Position numbers and translations under genes: made by a program. From positions 6,719,947 through 6,783,946 of the forward strand of contig OU342808.1 of assembly GCA_910591455.2 (NCBI GenBank): a stretch of 64,000 nucleotides of DNA, in the 5' to 3' direction. This DNA is from Pholis gunnellus (lineage: Eukaryota; Chordata; Actinopteri; Perciformes; Pholidae). Positions 45,999-60,029 of the stretch are shown here, in pieces (positions within the stretch are counted from its first letter, which is position 1; the number at the start of each line of letters is the position of its first letter). The notes under the pieces were generated by a model. That model did no database searches and was not told the origin of the DNA. It was given only the letters and a program-made list of their open reading frames with translations.

Positions 45999-46846
45999 AA
46001 CAACTCTGCAGTAAGTGGTTTTGCAAAGATATTTTCACCTCAAATCACGTAAGTAGTTATTTCAGTGAGTGTGTGTGTGTGTGTTTGTTTGATTCCTGCC
46101 GGGTCACCAATTAAAACAATGGCTGTGATTCAGATTGCCTGTCTGCTTAACTCACCTGCAAAGCCAGAGAGAACAATGGACAAAGAACTGAACAGCCGGC
46201 GTGTTTTGTCACGTCTCTCCGTCCTGCCAAAGATACACACGTAGATTTGATTTGCAGGAACGTTTTTAGAATTATTATTGCTTTTTGTCTCACGGCGTGA
46301 CTCTTTGCGCCTCTACAACAGTAAACCCCATCTCTATTTGTCAATGAGTGCGCCTCGCCTAAGAGTGATAAACAGGACAGTGGGCCGGGAAGTGACGGGA
46401 GCGAAGCGTGGGAAGCGCCCGGCCGATTGATGCTTCTGAAACGGCGATATAGAGGGAAATATTATGATTGTTTCTGTGACCGTGAAGAACAAAAGCACAT
46501 TCGGCGAGATGTTTTTTTTAATTTATTTTTTTAGAAGAGAGAATAGCAGGAAGCCGACCTCAACGCTATTGTCATTTATGCCTTCAAATCACTTTGGCAA
46601 TAATGCCCTTCATTTGCATTGCCTTTCACTGGCTGCATAGGATTTAGATGTGTTCAGCGTCTTATTAGAATAAGCTGTCAGCTCGCTGTAAGCTTCACCC
46701 GGTCTCTATTTACTGGTCTGCTTCCTCTTGACAGTTTTCATAAAGCGCTTCCACAATTATGTCCATTAAGCACAATTTTTCTTTCCGCTGAAGCCCTGAA
46801 GGAAAATGACTCTGGTCTAAGCAAGACTTTTGTTTGGGCTTGATAA

Positions 46847-47006
<160 letters not shown>

Positions 47007-47218
47007 CTGTATTTCCATCGGTGGGAAAGGGCTTGCTTGAGGATGCATGTCAGCCTCATTGTGACTGCCACGGGGCTGATAGCGGGGAGAGAGAGGGGTT
47101 GACAGGAGCTTCTCCTCAGCCTTGCCTGTAGACCTGCGAAGCCTCGATAAGACGCCCGGGCTCTGAAGCCTCTGAAAAAGACACATTGGTGTGGAGAGCA
47201 GAGTGAAGAGATAGGGTA

Positions 47219-47250
47219 GTGAGGAGGAGGAGGAGGAGGAGGAAGAGGAC
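47219..47250 (+). repeat. (GGA)n/(GAG)n microsatellite
   Basis: About eight GAG units, ending GAAGAGG. Confidence 0.9.
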
Positions 47251-47408
47251 GGTGGGGTATGGATGGCGAGGATGTACAAATGAAAAATAAAAACCTCCCC
47301 TGCCTTTTGGCAGTGGCTCCCGACTAAGTTTTCTCTCTCTGCCATTACGTCAGAAAATCCCCACAATCCTGTTAGTCACAGCAGGGATGGGAGAAACCCT
47401 CAAAGGGA

Positions 47409-47460
47409 GACAGTAAACCCCCCCCCCACACGCGCACACACACACACACACACACACGCA
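47409..47460 (+). repeat. C-run and (CA)n microsatellite
   Basis: AAACCCCCCCC leads into CACGCGCACACA and a short CA run. Confidence 0.88.
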
Positions 47461-48245
47461 TCACCTTTTTAAGGGTTCATCTGCCACCAATGGTTTGAAA
47501 CTTAGTTAATTCTTTCTAAAGGCATGTTTTCAGTCTCGCCAATGGCTGTGTTGCTCGTTCAGTTTTCAAAACTCTTAAAGTCTCCGTAGCTATTAGGCTG
47601 AGGTTTTGGTTTCTATACTTGTGACATGGGCTGGCATTTTTATTATTAACACAGGCACCACTTAGTTTTGAAGTTAGATGGTAGCTCACCGAAACCCCCC
47701 ACTGCAGGTAAATGGCGGAGTTCAGCTTGGAATTGCATTTTCGGCGAGGCACTTAAGTCGACAGAAGTCACCCATTTTTGAGAGAGGCGGCTCGCAAACC
47801 TCGATTTAAAACATCGGAAAACCTTTCACGGCCCTTTTTCAAAGCTCGCAAGTTGATGAGCTCTCTCCGGCAGAGGCTTTCCAACTGTCTCTCACATCTC
47901 GGAGACGTATCACGACCCGAGTGATGGAAACGGGAGGGGGGGGGTTAAAGGTGGCGCGCGTGTTACCGTGAGCGTGCCCGCGCCTTTGTGAACATGCCGT
48001 GTGTAGTGTTTGTGCGATGTGAGCGCGGACGCGGCAAGAGATGGCGGTGTGTTTTGTGTACGTCGTGTGGACGAGCGTGTGCTCTCAGGTTAGAAAAACA
48101 TGGAGTGATGGACGGATGGAGCAGCCGGGGCAGGGGGAGAGGCCGTGAAGGGGTTGACAAAGAGACACTGGGTATGTTTTGATTTAGTCATGAAAGACTA
48201 AAGGAGAGCTTTTGAATCTGGATGACACCTGAAGCTACGTTTCCA

Positions 48246-48272
48246 CCCCCCCCCCCCCCCCCCCCCCCCCCC
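48246..48272 (+). repeat. C27 homopolymer
   Basis: Uninterrupted run of 27 C, difficult to sequence, so the length may not be exact. Confidence 0.9.
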
Positions 48273-48839
48273 GCCTCTCTCTTTCTTTACTTGGGCTTTG
48301 TTTACATGTTCACACTTCAAGGATAAAGTACAATCAAAGCTTTCATATCAGGGTTTTTTTCCACTCTGTAAGATGTTGAAAGACAGAAAAGGAATCTAGG
48401 CTACTGCATTGGGACGCGTTAGTCTGTGATGTTATTTCTCAGGGTTGGATTTTATTTCAGGAATGAATTGCTTTACAGGATCCAGATATTACTTCTGCTG
48501 CTGTGGCACAACTGTCTGAATTATGGAAAGTATGTTCACTCTAATGCTGGGGAAGAATCATTATCACAATATTAATAAGAATATTATGTTTCCACTGTTG
48601 ATTTATGTATGACAATATCTTCAGGTTGGAAACGGTAGTTGACGAAACAATCTCATCACAAGATGAAGTCAGTGTCTGTTCTGGAGCTTTCAATAGAATC
48701 TCATGAGCTTCCTCAGCACAATGAACCAGACAAAACGACGACACATTGAAAACAGAAACTTGCATTACCCATTCCTTTAGTGTTAAACGTTTGTTACGAT
48801 CATTAATTCGGACAACAGACTTTTGATTGTATTGATGCT

Positions 48840-49110
48840 GTTTGACTGAAAGTCAATTAATGACATGCACTCGCTTGCTCTCCGACAGTTCGATGAAAAG
48901 ATCGATACCACTCTCATGTCCGTGCGTCAAGTGCGAAGCAAAAGCTGTGAGGTGATTAGCCTAGCTTAGCATAACGATAGATGCAGGGTGGACAGCTAGC
49001 CTGACTTTATCCAAAGTAAAAAATGGAACAAAATGAACCTGCTTACCAATTAACATGCTACATGTAATTTCTTTAATTCGTTCACAAACAGGAAGCCAAA
49101 AATGACAGTT
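48840..49110. repeat. Interspersed repeat related to the MITE-like element at 10407-11254
   Basis: GATGAAAAGATCGATACCAC, GATTAGCCTAGCTTAGCATA and GGACAGCTAGCCTGACTT correspond to a teleost element family I recall; GATGAGAAGAT and AGCTAGTTAGCTTAG in the 10.4-11.3 kb element correspond to its parts. It appears truncated. Confidence 0.5.
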
Positions 49111-49124
49111 TGGGGTTTTATTAC

Positions 49125-49300
49125 ATTACATTACAGTCATTTAGCAGACGCTATTATCCAAAGAGACTTACAATTCAGATTCTATCACACCGTAGGCACA
49201 GCTACAGGAGCAATCTGTTATGTGGAGTTAAGTGCTATATAGCTGACTATAATGGAATTTTGTAGTCATTGTGAGGTTGCACTGCATAACTTTCTTTTAA
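49125..49300 (+). repeat. Interspersed teleost repeat, TTTAGCAGACGC type
   Basis: CATTACAGTCATTTAGCAGA, then CGCTATTATCCAAAGAGACT and TACAATTC, is a very widespread fish repeat signature. I recognise it from memory but do not assign a class. Confidence 0.65.
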
Positions 49301-52231
49301 AACACTCTAAAAACCGAAGTATATTTCGCGAAATGTCCAACTGCACCTTTTAATATTACACAAGGTTACAAGTCAGCGTGGTTCCTTGCTTTCATTTCAA
49401 TTCACAGCTCGGTGGCTGACTCTGACACCCGAGACATACAGCAGGCTAATAAGAGGGGATTGTTTCACATGTGACTGAACCTCACAGCACAGGTTGAGCT
49501 CATTATGCTGTAATTCAATGTTCCCACTGCCAGTAATGGTCCTGTCTGTATGGTTCATTTATTATTTAATCCTATCTGCAGCCATAACGGCAGACTGTAC
49601 CGTACAGGTGTTTCATGAAGGGAGAACAGCACAGTATACGAGAGCGGTAGTTAATTCATTCTCTCGGAATACGAGTGGAGAATGTCACACTTAATAGTAA
49701 GACCCATATTGTATATTATAGCGATGTAAACGACTCTTCTAATTGGTTGTAGTTGGTAGGTTTACCATATTGTACATCAATCACATCACAACACCGTGTC
49801 ACCAGAGGTCTTATCTCTGTAAAGCTTGTGGCTTTGCGTGTCAATTTTTGTGTCTGAGTCGTCGTTTAAATTTGAATCTCGCTGGTTAGAAAAGTGATTC
49901 CCACCGCAGATCTGCTCAGAGATTTAACACATTATTCAATATATAACTGTGAATTAAAAACCAACGCTTTAAATTCATTATTGAAAAATAACGGGAAATG
50001 TAATGAAAATAAATAAATAATGCAAGAGCTGTGTTTTTTTTTCAGCACAAAAGTTTTGGTAATTTCAGTTTATTGCATTTTTAATGCCTCCGAGATTCAT
50101 CTGTAGCATAATGGCAGCATTCTCCAAATCGTTCTCCTTTATGATTTGCTTGTTATTACTTTTCACTTTGAAACACATTATATTAGTGGATGTGTTCTTT
50201 GATGGTCATTGTAAATGGCACAGTTAAACTAGTGATAAGGCCGTCTCACAGAGGAAACTTGATGGTGTTGTAGACGTTGAACAAGAAGACGGCACGAATC
50301 TCGGTCCAGTAAAGCTATAAACTTGCCTCTAAGCTTTTATCTTATGTTTGACCTTTCCCCTTAGTTTAAGTACAAACCTGTGTCAAGGGACACATTTCAG
50401 GGGCAGCAAAAAAAAAGACGAAATAGTGAATAGAGATTTTTCTCCACCCGTAAGGTTAATGTCTCTTCGGTGAGCTTCGAGTTCACGGAGGTTGGACGCA
50501 TATTCGTTTCTCCATAGAATGAAGCACAGCTCATTAGCCTAGAGCCCATTGCTCAGTCTGAGTGACTCCTGACCAGAGTCAGCTCAGAGTGTGTAGGTAA
50601 TAATAACCCAGCCAACCTTTAGATAATCAGCCGACAGCCCAGGAAATAGAATAGAAAGACAAGGTGTCAGCAGCATACAGAGGGGAAGGGGGACAATGTG
50701 TTGAATGACTGCAGGCGGGTACCAATATCATTTGATAACAGCAGGGGGCACAGACGACAGAAATTTAAGGGGGCTTCTTAAATTTGTCAGATTCCAATGG
50801 CATGCTTGGAAATAATACTAATTAGATCCAAGCGTATGTCAAACTAGTTCGATTTTTTTTTTGGGGATCCTGCAGGTATAAGTAGAAGGCGTTCAAATCT
50901 GCCCAATGTTAATGCTAATAGGACAGAGTGCGATGGCAGGTCCCTCCCCAATTAAACATCTCAGAAAGGTTAAAATATTTAGTTAAGTGGGGGTCAGAAA
51001 GATTTAGAGTCACAACACAAAGTTAGAGGTGAGAAAAGTTCATTTGTCCCTTTATGGAAGTGTCCTATTGAAGGTAGCTTTCCTAATTAGACACTTCTAC
51101 AAGTGAAGTTTTGGGTTTTCCAGAGAGAGTCAGGATATTTCTGCCCTCTTATGACAGGTAGTTTCACTAATTAGGCCCAAAAAATCTAAAGGTTAAAAGC
51201 TCTTGAGTGGAATTTCTGACTTAAAGATTAGGACATGAAGAGGTACAGGGCAGGCTTACAGAAGGCCTGCAGGAATGTGTTGCACACAGTGTCCACACGC
51301 ATTGGAAGAATTAGCTTGAAGAATCACTGATTGCAGTTTTTCTCAGAGGCTTTGTTTGACCACGTTTTCTTTTTTTTTACTCATTTGCTGCAGCAAAAGG
51401 GCAAATTAATCTCTTCTGGAGAACTTGCTTCTTGATCTTTGACTTTTGAATATGAACAGACCGAGAGGAGTTTTCCAAGTTAAATAAACATCAACTCATC
51501 GTTTGAAGTGCATTCTTGTTGTAGTTTAAGGAGCTCATTATTTAAAAAAAAGAACTTTGGGATTTATAGCTTCAGCATGACCTGCCCTGCCAGCAGGTTG
51601 ACTTCTTTAGAAGCCAGTCCATTGTTCCCCGCGCTGTCCTACTGGGTCTCTTTTACCCTTTTAGCATCAGGCTAATTAGGAGGAGGGGAGTCTGGCTTTG
51701 TTGATGCGGGTGGCACAGGGACTTAGGGGCCGTGTCCAGCAAAGTGTTTTTTCCTGAGGCCTGCGTATTTAAAAAAAAAAAAAAAAAAAGATTTGCAATA
51801 GGAGCGCTGCTTATTTACGCTATGCTACAAACGGCAGCCGCCTGACGAGGCGCTGAGCGTCTATTCTGCACTGAGCGCTCCATGTTTGGCGTTTTTTTTC
51901 CGGTCGCCGAGAATTGAGAAATGCCCATAATGTTCTCGTCACTGTCACTTTTGGTGGGACATATAGACTACCAGAAAGGCCTGATCAAATGTGTTCTATT
52001 TTGAGTATGCTGTGGTCTTTTTGTGTATGTTATGCTATTGTTTTTTTAAATTTTACCGTGAACTTTGTGTTGTCCTCATGTCTGGAGCACTGCAACATTC
52101 ATTTCCCTGTGTTGGATAATAAAGTTGATCTGGTCGCAGAGATGTTCCCTCTCTCACAAAATCTCATTAGCCACATCGACCGGCACGTCTGTCCTACGTG
52201 TTTCATCCATCGCCGTGCTTCATCCATCGCC

Positions 52232-52490
52232 AGTTGACTCCAGGGAAGGGAAGAGGAGCTCGGTTGCAACGTTAGCATATCCAGCATTCAGCAGTAAGGC
52301 TGAGGCCTGTAAAGGCCCACTGCGTGTGGGAAACATGCTCGACTCAGTCCTCAGAGCCTATATATTTAAAGTTTATTAATATTGAAAGTGTCCAAATTGC
52401 ATCGTCCTCGGCACTGCTCGGCCTTCGGTCCCCGGCAATATTGCCGCCAAGTGTGAAATAGATTTGTTGAATGGTTCACGAGATATGCAG
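52232..52490 (+). repeat. Dispersed repeat pair, copy 2
   Basis: Collinear with 25430-25680: CTCCAGGGAAGGGAAGAGGA, GTGTCCAAATTGCA, GGTCCCCGG and CGCCAAGTGTGAAATAGAT. Confidence 0.65.
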
Positions 52491-52849
52491 AATTCACACA
52501 CACTCGCATACAGAGATTCTTTCCTTTTTTATAGCGAGATTTAATGAATATAACATTAATGTCACATAATGAGAATTGCAGAGAAGCAAAGGGCAGTGGG
52601 AATGTAGGAGAGTGACAGAGGCTGTGAAAGCAGAGAGAATGAAAGAGTTCCAGGTGCAGGCGGACAGAGAGGTAACTCCGTCTCGCACATTCTCGGCCAG
52701 AGGCCTTCACGATGCACTAATAGCACATTTTATACCGTACATCGGTTTTTATCTTTCCCCAAATTGAGTCCATCTTTTCCCCACCACTTATCTCTAACTC
52801 TGGTCTTCGCCTGCCTTTTAGACTGTGAAATGGAGAGTGGTAATTTCCC

Positions 52850-52990
52850 CTCCCGCTTCTCTCTGTATGTTAATGAAGCGCTAATCTGTTCCTGAGCGAG
52901 TGCCTTAATGAGGGCTACGTGCCCCTCGCTCGGCCGGCTAGCTCCTGTTAAGCTACTATTATGGAAATAGCTCGGTAGCGCGTGGCGGCG
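52850..52990. other. Candidate conserved noncoding block
   Basis: Unique sequence with TGTATGTTAATGAAGCGCTA, CCTTAATGAGGGCTACGTG and GGCCGGCTAGC. Has a homeodomain-like TTAATGA word twice. No frame, no repeat. Texture-based guess. Confidence 0.22.
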
Positions 52991-54091
52991 GCGGCGTCTT
53001 GGGACCGGACCGAAATGTATGCCTTATTTCCACTTTTAAAGCTTTCTTCTCCTTCCTTAACAAGGCTGGGTGTTCCTCTGAGGGAGCGACTAGATAAACA
53101 AACACGGTAATGACGAGCGCGGGGAGAGGCTTCACACACTTTGAGGTCTGGTCGTTTTCAGATGCTGGATGTTGGTTGAGCTAAATAGGCCACATAGGAC
53201 AGATTGTTGGAGATAGAGAGCCAAGAATCAAACCCACTCCTACACCCGAGTCAGCTGCTTTATTATTCATCAAAATCATCGTGTTGGTGTTGTAGTTTGT
53301 TCTCAGGTGCTGCTTTGTGTACCTCAAAGTCTCTGACGGAGGGAAATGTGCACACTGAGAAATGGAATTAACGATCATTGACATTATTTTTCCACCAAAT
53401 TAGTGCGTCCCGTCGATCGTGTCACATCCTCCTATCCGTAACGCCTGCTGATGACGATAATACTAGGCTGGAATTAGAGGAACACCCTAACCAGATTAAA
53501 AGTGGGAGCAGATGCTGCTCGGAGCTCAACACGTTCTCAAAGACTCCTATCAAAGGATGTTATGGCTTTATTCATTTTGCATGTATCTAGGCCAGCCCAG
53601 CCCCTGCCACTCCCACAGACCACATACATGACTATGAAACGGATTAACGTCTCTCGCTTGCGTCACTCTCAAAATGGCTCATCTTTAGGCTCCTGTCTTT
53701 GTCCCCCATCCTCCTACTCCTCCTCGCTCCGTCTTTGTCTCTTTGTCCAGTGTTCAACGCTGCGCACTATGTTCATATACTCTCTATTTGTGAGTAAAAC
53801 GACAGTTATCTCCCTCAACCGTCCACAGACGCTACCCGACGCTGAGAGATGAGATCACACTGACGTTAAGACGACAGTGAGCCGACTTTCTTGTCGAGAG
53901 CAACTTCCCATCAATGCACATCTTTTTTGTGAATCTCGCAGTCACAAGCACCTCAGTGATAAAACCGCATGAATGAGTGAAAAACACTGATAGGAGCTTA
54001 AGAGATGCACGTTTTTTTTTGGAAGACGAGTAAAGAGGAAATGTGTGAGATACGAGTGGGAGGTTTGGAAGGAGAGAGGTGAATAAAAAAA

Positions 54092-54116
54092 GTATATATA
54101 TATATATATATATATA
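54092..54116 (+). repeat. (TA)n microsatellite
   Basis: About 25 bases of TA. Confidence 0.9.
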
Positions 54117-56142
54117 GATATCTTGCACTCTGCTGCTCACATTAAACAAATTCACCACAGTGGCTGAAACCTTGGGATTCCTCTTAAGATGATGAAAAGA
54201 TGTCCGAGCTTTGTCTCAGATGAGTCTTTAAGCGTGTGCTTGGATTTAAAGACTCTCTGGAGGGTTTTGTTACAAGTTTTCAAGTTCATTCATCAGTGAA
54301 ATAGTCGTGAACCAGGCCAGTTTGTCAGATTAATATTGTCAAGTTTAGGTGGCTGGAGGACCGGTTTGATGTCGCCAAAGCTTAATGGTCTGCACGGCTT
54401 CCTTCCATATGGAGAGGTTTAATCAGCAATCCAAAAATGACCTCTGCATGACTTCGCTTTTATTATGAGTAGTTATCAGTCATGTGTCTCCTTGTTCTGG
54501 GCTTCAAAAAGTCGAGTTCTGCTTTGGTAACATTTTATGTGTCGGGAACGTAATTAAAATGTGCTGAATGAAGATGTATCATACGCACAGTTGTTTGGGA
54601 CTCCATTGATGTCAAACATCAAGTATCCCGAGTCCTCTAAGAGATGAGGAACGTGCCCCAGATTAATTTATTAAAAACTGTTTTGCACATGGCATGGTGT
54701 GTGTGGCGGTCTCTCCCTGCTGCCGTTGGCTCGGCTCTGGGCGATGCTGGCTGGATCTGCAATGCAACCTGGCTGAAACAGGAAGCTGTATCTAACGGTT
54801 ATTAGTGGAGGAAATGACAACTCAGCCAACCTAAACGAATAAAAGGGTGCTTTTGTAAAGTAAAATACTCCCTAAAGAACAGCTTGAATGGTAGATTTCT
54901 GTCGTTATCCTCGGGCACCATAAGCACTCACTGACACGAGGCAATGCATCAAATCAATGGGAGAGGCACTTATTCCTCTCATATTGGTTTAGGCTTATAG
55001 ACTGTGAGGCCACGGAGAAACCGTCAACCGCAGCATATGGCAGATGACGCATTGCAGACGTGCCGAACAGAGGGCTGATCAGAACCAGACTTTGTTTCTA
55101 TTCGGCACTGACCACAGTAGGGAGAGAGGGGTCGAGGAGCTGTCATATTTCCCTCTGGAAGAGAGCGAGAGACTCCCATGCGGTCGAATAATAATGTGGC
55201 TCTACCTCACGAGGGAGAAGTTGGGAGGGAGCGCGGCACAGAGGGGGAGGAGAAGAATTGGTCATAGAGCGTTTGTCATAGAAGTTCAGAAGTGTCGGTG
55301 GCACCGCAAAAAGCTCTCCAATGCCTTCAAAGCCCCATGGAATACGGTTGTGTGCGATCGTGTGTGCACGCATGTTTGTTCGGCTCCACGCTTGCACGGA
55401 AGTGTTTTTCATTAAAGTTTGGGCTGCTAAGCAGCGAGAGGCTAGCAGGAAGGATGGTGGCGGCGGTGCGGTAGTCCCAGTCATCGTCATTTTAACTCGC
55501 AAGAGCCCGCTGACCAGCGCAGATGTTCCCGTGCTGCCTCTGAAGCGCCACAAATGCACGCAGCCCTTGCCTGATGTGAACCAGATGTAGCCCACATTGT
55601 AGCTTGACACTAGTACTGAATAACAGTATATTCAACAGTGTGGAAGCAATGAGAAAATGTTTTTTGTTTTGGTGGTTTGTTTAGTATGCTTTTATATCCA
55701 GTGGAAACACGTAGCCTCATCGCTAGCTAACAGATGTCTCTTTTAGCTTGTGTTTATCTTGGTGTCAAATCAACGTACCCACAAGCCACAGCGTTGGCTC
55801 ATTTAAGGAAAAGTCAGTTCAGGGGTAGCTTTGCTTTCCAATGAGGTCATTGCACAACGTTTTGGAAGACCAAGTCATAATCTTTAAGCCATAAGATTTA
55901 ATGTATTTTACATTTTTATCCAAAAGTGTGTAATTGCCTCAACATTTTACATTCTTTAAAAGCATAAATGTTTGTGCAGTATTTATGCCTCTTTTTTTGC
56001 ATCTTTGATTGACCCGTTACTAAGCCCCGCCCCCTGCTACTGCTCTGTGAAGTTGTCAGTGTTTCCATCAAGCCCACAATATCACTAACTGCACTCCCTG
56101 AATACATAAAATAACATTTTGGGGAAAACGAAAAAATGCTAC

Positions 56143-56197
56143 CTCCGTTAACATGAGCTGTTAGCTCCGTTATCATGAGCTGTTAGCTCCGTTATCA
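56143..56197 (+). repeat. 22-bp tandem repeat, 2.5 units
   Basis: Unit CTCCGTTATCATGAGCTGTT followed by AG occurs at 56143-56164 (one base different) and 56165-56186, with a partial third at 56187. A related TAGCTCCGTTAT and GCAGGACTGTGC string recurs at about 56322-56353. Confidence 0.85.
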
Positions 56198-57399
56198 GCA
56201 GGACTGTGCGAGGGAGGGACCCCTGTCGACAGAAGAGCCAGGCACCGCGATTATTACTGGTAATGAATTGCAATATAATAAGAAACAATTAAGTTAGTTG
56301 TTCCAAATGTTGCTACGCTCCTAGCTCCGTTATTTAGCCAAGCAGGACTGTGCTGCCAACCGGCTACTTACAGCTAACATTAACTAATTTGTTGTTCACA
56401 ATGTAGCATTATCAGGGATCAGCGACTAGAAAGCGTTGATACCGATCTCCAATAACATATGTTTTACTGAATATCTGACGCTAATAAAGATCCCATTTGC
56501 ATTGCTCTTCCCAAAATGGACAACTGCATGAGGCATTCCACAAAACTCCGTTTTAGAAACGCATGTCTGCTCACAACCTCTCTGGGTATAGAGTGTCACT
56601 TTGTTTATCTATGACTAGCTCTGAAAAGGAGGAAAATCTGAAACCATTGCTTGAGAGTCTACACAGCTGGTTAGTTTGTTGCTGTTTTCAGTTTTGTTGA
56701 TATTAATTCGCTTTGGCGATATATTTGATGTAACTCTTGTTCTTTCGGATCCGTAATCGCAATCATTGAATGTGTCGTCCATCGCTGTTCTCACCGTTTC
56801 GACTTTGCTTCCAGTAAAAGCTTCAAAGGCCCACCGCTGTCTTCAACCTTCATTGTAAGTGTGTGTAGTTTGCTGCATAGCTGTGCACCTACACACTTAA
56901 GTGAGGGCACAAGAGAACATACTTGACAAAAGCTATGTGTTTTAAGGCTGCACCACTGACTTGAAAGAGAGAGGAGGGAGGCAGGGAGTGAATGAGAAAG
57001 AGAGAGACCTTGGATGTACTTGGGTCGAAAAACGAAGAAGCCTCTTTCTTACAACACGCTGCACGAATCAAACTCTTAAAAGTGCAGTGTGTGCGCATAT
57101 TAAAAGGATATAAAGAACATTATACTCGTAAAAATGGAATTTGAAGAACTAAAGACTAACCGACTAACACATATGCCTCTCTGCATTTTTGTATGCATTG
57201 GCCACATTCCTTTTCAGCACAGGGAAATCAGCCCTGAAACAATGCATGTTTAAGTAAGAAAGAGGGAGAAAGAGATGTTTGTATTGCTGCCACGCCAGAG
57301 AAAATAAGCAAGACAGAATATTATATTGAGAGAACAGTAAGCGGCGTTCAAATGTTTATTTCTGTAAAGTCCCTGAATGGTAGCCTTGGCTATTATTTA

Positions 57400-58025
57400 T
57401 GAATTAACTGCTAAAAATGTCCCACAAAAATCCCTTTATGACACAGCAGGGGGGCCATCAAAGTGGAACAGCTGAACTTGCATCAAAGTGCATTCATGAG
57501 AGCAAAAGCTTGACTGCATTGTTGATAAAATGTAATGTTTATACACTAACGCTACGGATTGCAACCGAGACTGTTGCGCTCGGTACGAAATCCATTGAGT
57601 TAAGTGAGTCCAAACTCTTATTTGCCAACAGTGAGGTGAAGAGTTTACTGTTAGTTCTTCAGTCTCTTAGCTATTTAGATTTTCTGATAAGTCAGCTAGT
57701 TAGTCCACAAGTTAATCAGATAGTGACTCTGTCCATCCATGTGTTTTTCCTCATTGTGAGCAAAAAGAGTTCGCTCTGTACAGGCCTCTGCTTCTCAGAA
57801 ATACACACTGAATGCAGTGTGTGTGTGTGTTTGTGTGTGTGTGTGGGGGTTTCTATCTACATCCGTGCTTCAGTGTGTTTCTGTCATTCTACTTCAGTGA
57901 GTGGCCCACTGGGTGCAGACAATCCCAGGCTTTGTGAGTGTGTCCTGCTGCCATGCTGCGTACTGTACTGAATGGGCTCTGGGGAGCGAGGCGTGTGAAA
58001 ATCCCACCCTGGCCCACCTACAGAC
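57400..58025. other. Intronic sequence with a long but unrecognised open frame
   Basis: A 184-codon frame is open on the + strand at 57417-57971. Its last third is lengthened by GT-repeat Cys/Val codons. It has no recognised domain or splice evidence, so it is not called a gene. Confidence 0.35.
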
Positions 58026-58034
58026 AGTCAGCTG

Positions 58035-58076
<42 letters not shown>

Positions 58077-58150
58077 TGTGTGTACACACACAAGAGAAGG
58101 ACGGACACAGTGAGGAAAAGAGGGCTTGTGTGTGTGTGTGTGTGTGTGTG
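58026..58150 (+). repeat. Two (GT)n microsatellites
   Basis: GT at about 58032-58084 with a TTTG interruption, then GT at about 58128-58150. They are separated by a short AC/AG-rich spacer. Confidence 0.92.
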
Positions 58151-58339
58151 GGGAGGTGTATTCATGTGTAGGGTGGGCAGTGGTGGGTGAAAGAGGACAC
58201 TCCACACAGAAACAACCACTCTCTGTGTTGGACGGTACAGAGAGATTCTTTATTATTCTATTATTTCATTAACTGGGGAACCTAACGACCTGACGAATGA
58301 CCCCCAGCAGAGGCCACTATGTTCTCTCAGACTCAGCAT

Positions 58340-58385
58340 TGCTGTCGCTGCCTGTCTGCCTGTCTGTCTGTCTGTCTGTCCGTCT
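58340..58385 (+). repeat. (TGTC)n microsatellite
   Basis: CTGT/CTGC tetranucleotide units, about eleven. Confidence 0.9.
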
Positions 58386-59368
58386 CTTCCTCTGTGTCTG
58401 TGTTTCCTTTCATCTCGATTTATAATCTTCAAATGCCTTTAGTCCATTTTCACAGCAGACCATTTGACTCAGCCTCGACATAACCTGAAATGTACAGGTG
58501 TAACAGTCAGGGTCCTTATGTTTAACTCTAATGGACTGGAACCTTTATTATTATGTAATGCTCGTGTTTTCCCTGCTACAACAATGTCTGCTGTGATGGA
58601 GGTCTATATTACACATAGTACTTCATTTGTTTTAAATATTTACTTTTATTCCTTATAATTTGCATTTGATAATATTTACGTATAATACATTTTAAAGAAT
58701 TTAATATATATATATTTTTTATGAACGATTCATTAAAATGTCTTTCATTCATGTTTTTCATTTTGAATGAAACCTGTTTTACACATGCACGTACCGTCAC
58801 TTAGTAGTAAATTAACGGTTGTTTTCACTTATTTATGCCCATTGTACCTTTTTTAATGAGCCTGATGAAGCGGTACTCTTCAGGGTTAAAGGTTCTTCAC
58901 TCCCCCACAGGTGTTTTTAATTACTCTGGTTGATTGGACTCCTGAGGTCTATTAACGTCTACCAATGATGATTGCCCGAGCAACACAAACTAGCAGGAGC
59001 AGGAGGAATCTGAAGGGAGGTCGGAACCCGAGTGACTGTTGCACAAATGCCTGTAAATTGCTCGGGTGCCAATAATAACAGTTTCTTCCTTGTCGAGGGC
59101 GAGGTAGGTAACATGACAGCTCACTGGCATGTTTTGGTAAACAGTCTCTCACCTTGTACATGCAGTACAATCCCTGTGTTGCCTACTGTAGTCCTGGGTG
59201 CCAGCTGCCACATCCTGTGCAATCATTGCAGAACTATTAAGTTCTGTCTTCAGCCAACATGGAACTTTTCCAGAATGGAGGCTTTTTTTCATGAAAGGCA
59301 AAGATAAATTCTCCCTGTCCTCCTGTCTCCTCCAAGTGATTAATATATGAATGGATTCCTCACATGTT

Positions 59369-59398
59369 GATCATCATCATTATCATCGTCATCATCAT
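59369..59398 (+). repeat. (ATC)n microsatellite
   Basis: ATC units with ATT and GTC variants. Confidence 0.88.
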
Positions 59399-60029
59399 GT
59401 GTCACTTGTGTTTGTGTTGGACTGCGTCTTGCTGCTTAGCATGTGAAGAATCAAGAGGCGGATGTGGGAGCGGTACGCTCCGGTGGAAACCTTGTTATGT
59501 TCCCATTGTCCCCAACCACAACACAGGATGTGGTGGATTCTAATTGCGGAGGTGGATGGACAATGCACACACACACACACACAAATAATGAACTGGCACA
59601 CACTCTCAAACTGCACTGACAGGACACAGGTGACTTCAGCCGTGTGAGACAAAACCAATAGGCAAAATAGCCATCGACCTATTTAGCCCACCACCGAGGA
59701 TGTTATTTGTTTAGCCCGGGCAGCTACCTCCTGCTGCTCATGAATGTCGAGCCTCATCGTTGTCGTGTGAGAGTTTGCTGCACAATTTGACTGTGTGGGG
59801 TGTCCCAGTGTGTTTTAATTCTTTGAATCAAGGCGCTGCGTGTTAAGCACAACCAAGTTGAGATGATTTACTAAGTGTATTTCCACTCTAATCAACGAGT
59901 ATGTAGCACAAAACAATCACTCCCAAGCCAACGTGCACACGGGCGGCTGCGGACACATCCACCAGTTGCACCTCTGTTGACCCCACACACTCCGCTTTCT
60001 CTTCCACTGTGTACCCCCCACCGTATATA

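Noticed and set aside
55143..55610. 155-codon minus-strand frame
   Set aside because: GC-rich segment with overlapping frames on both strands and no recognisable domain.
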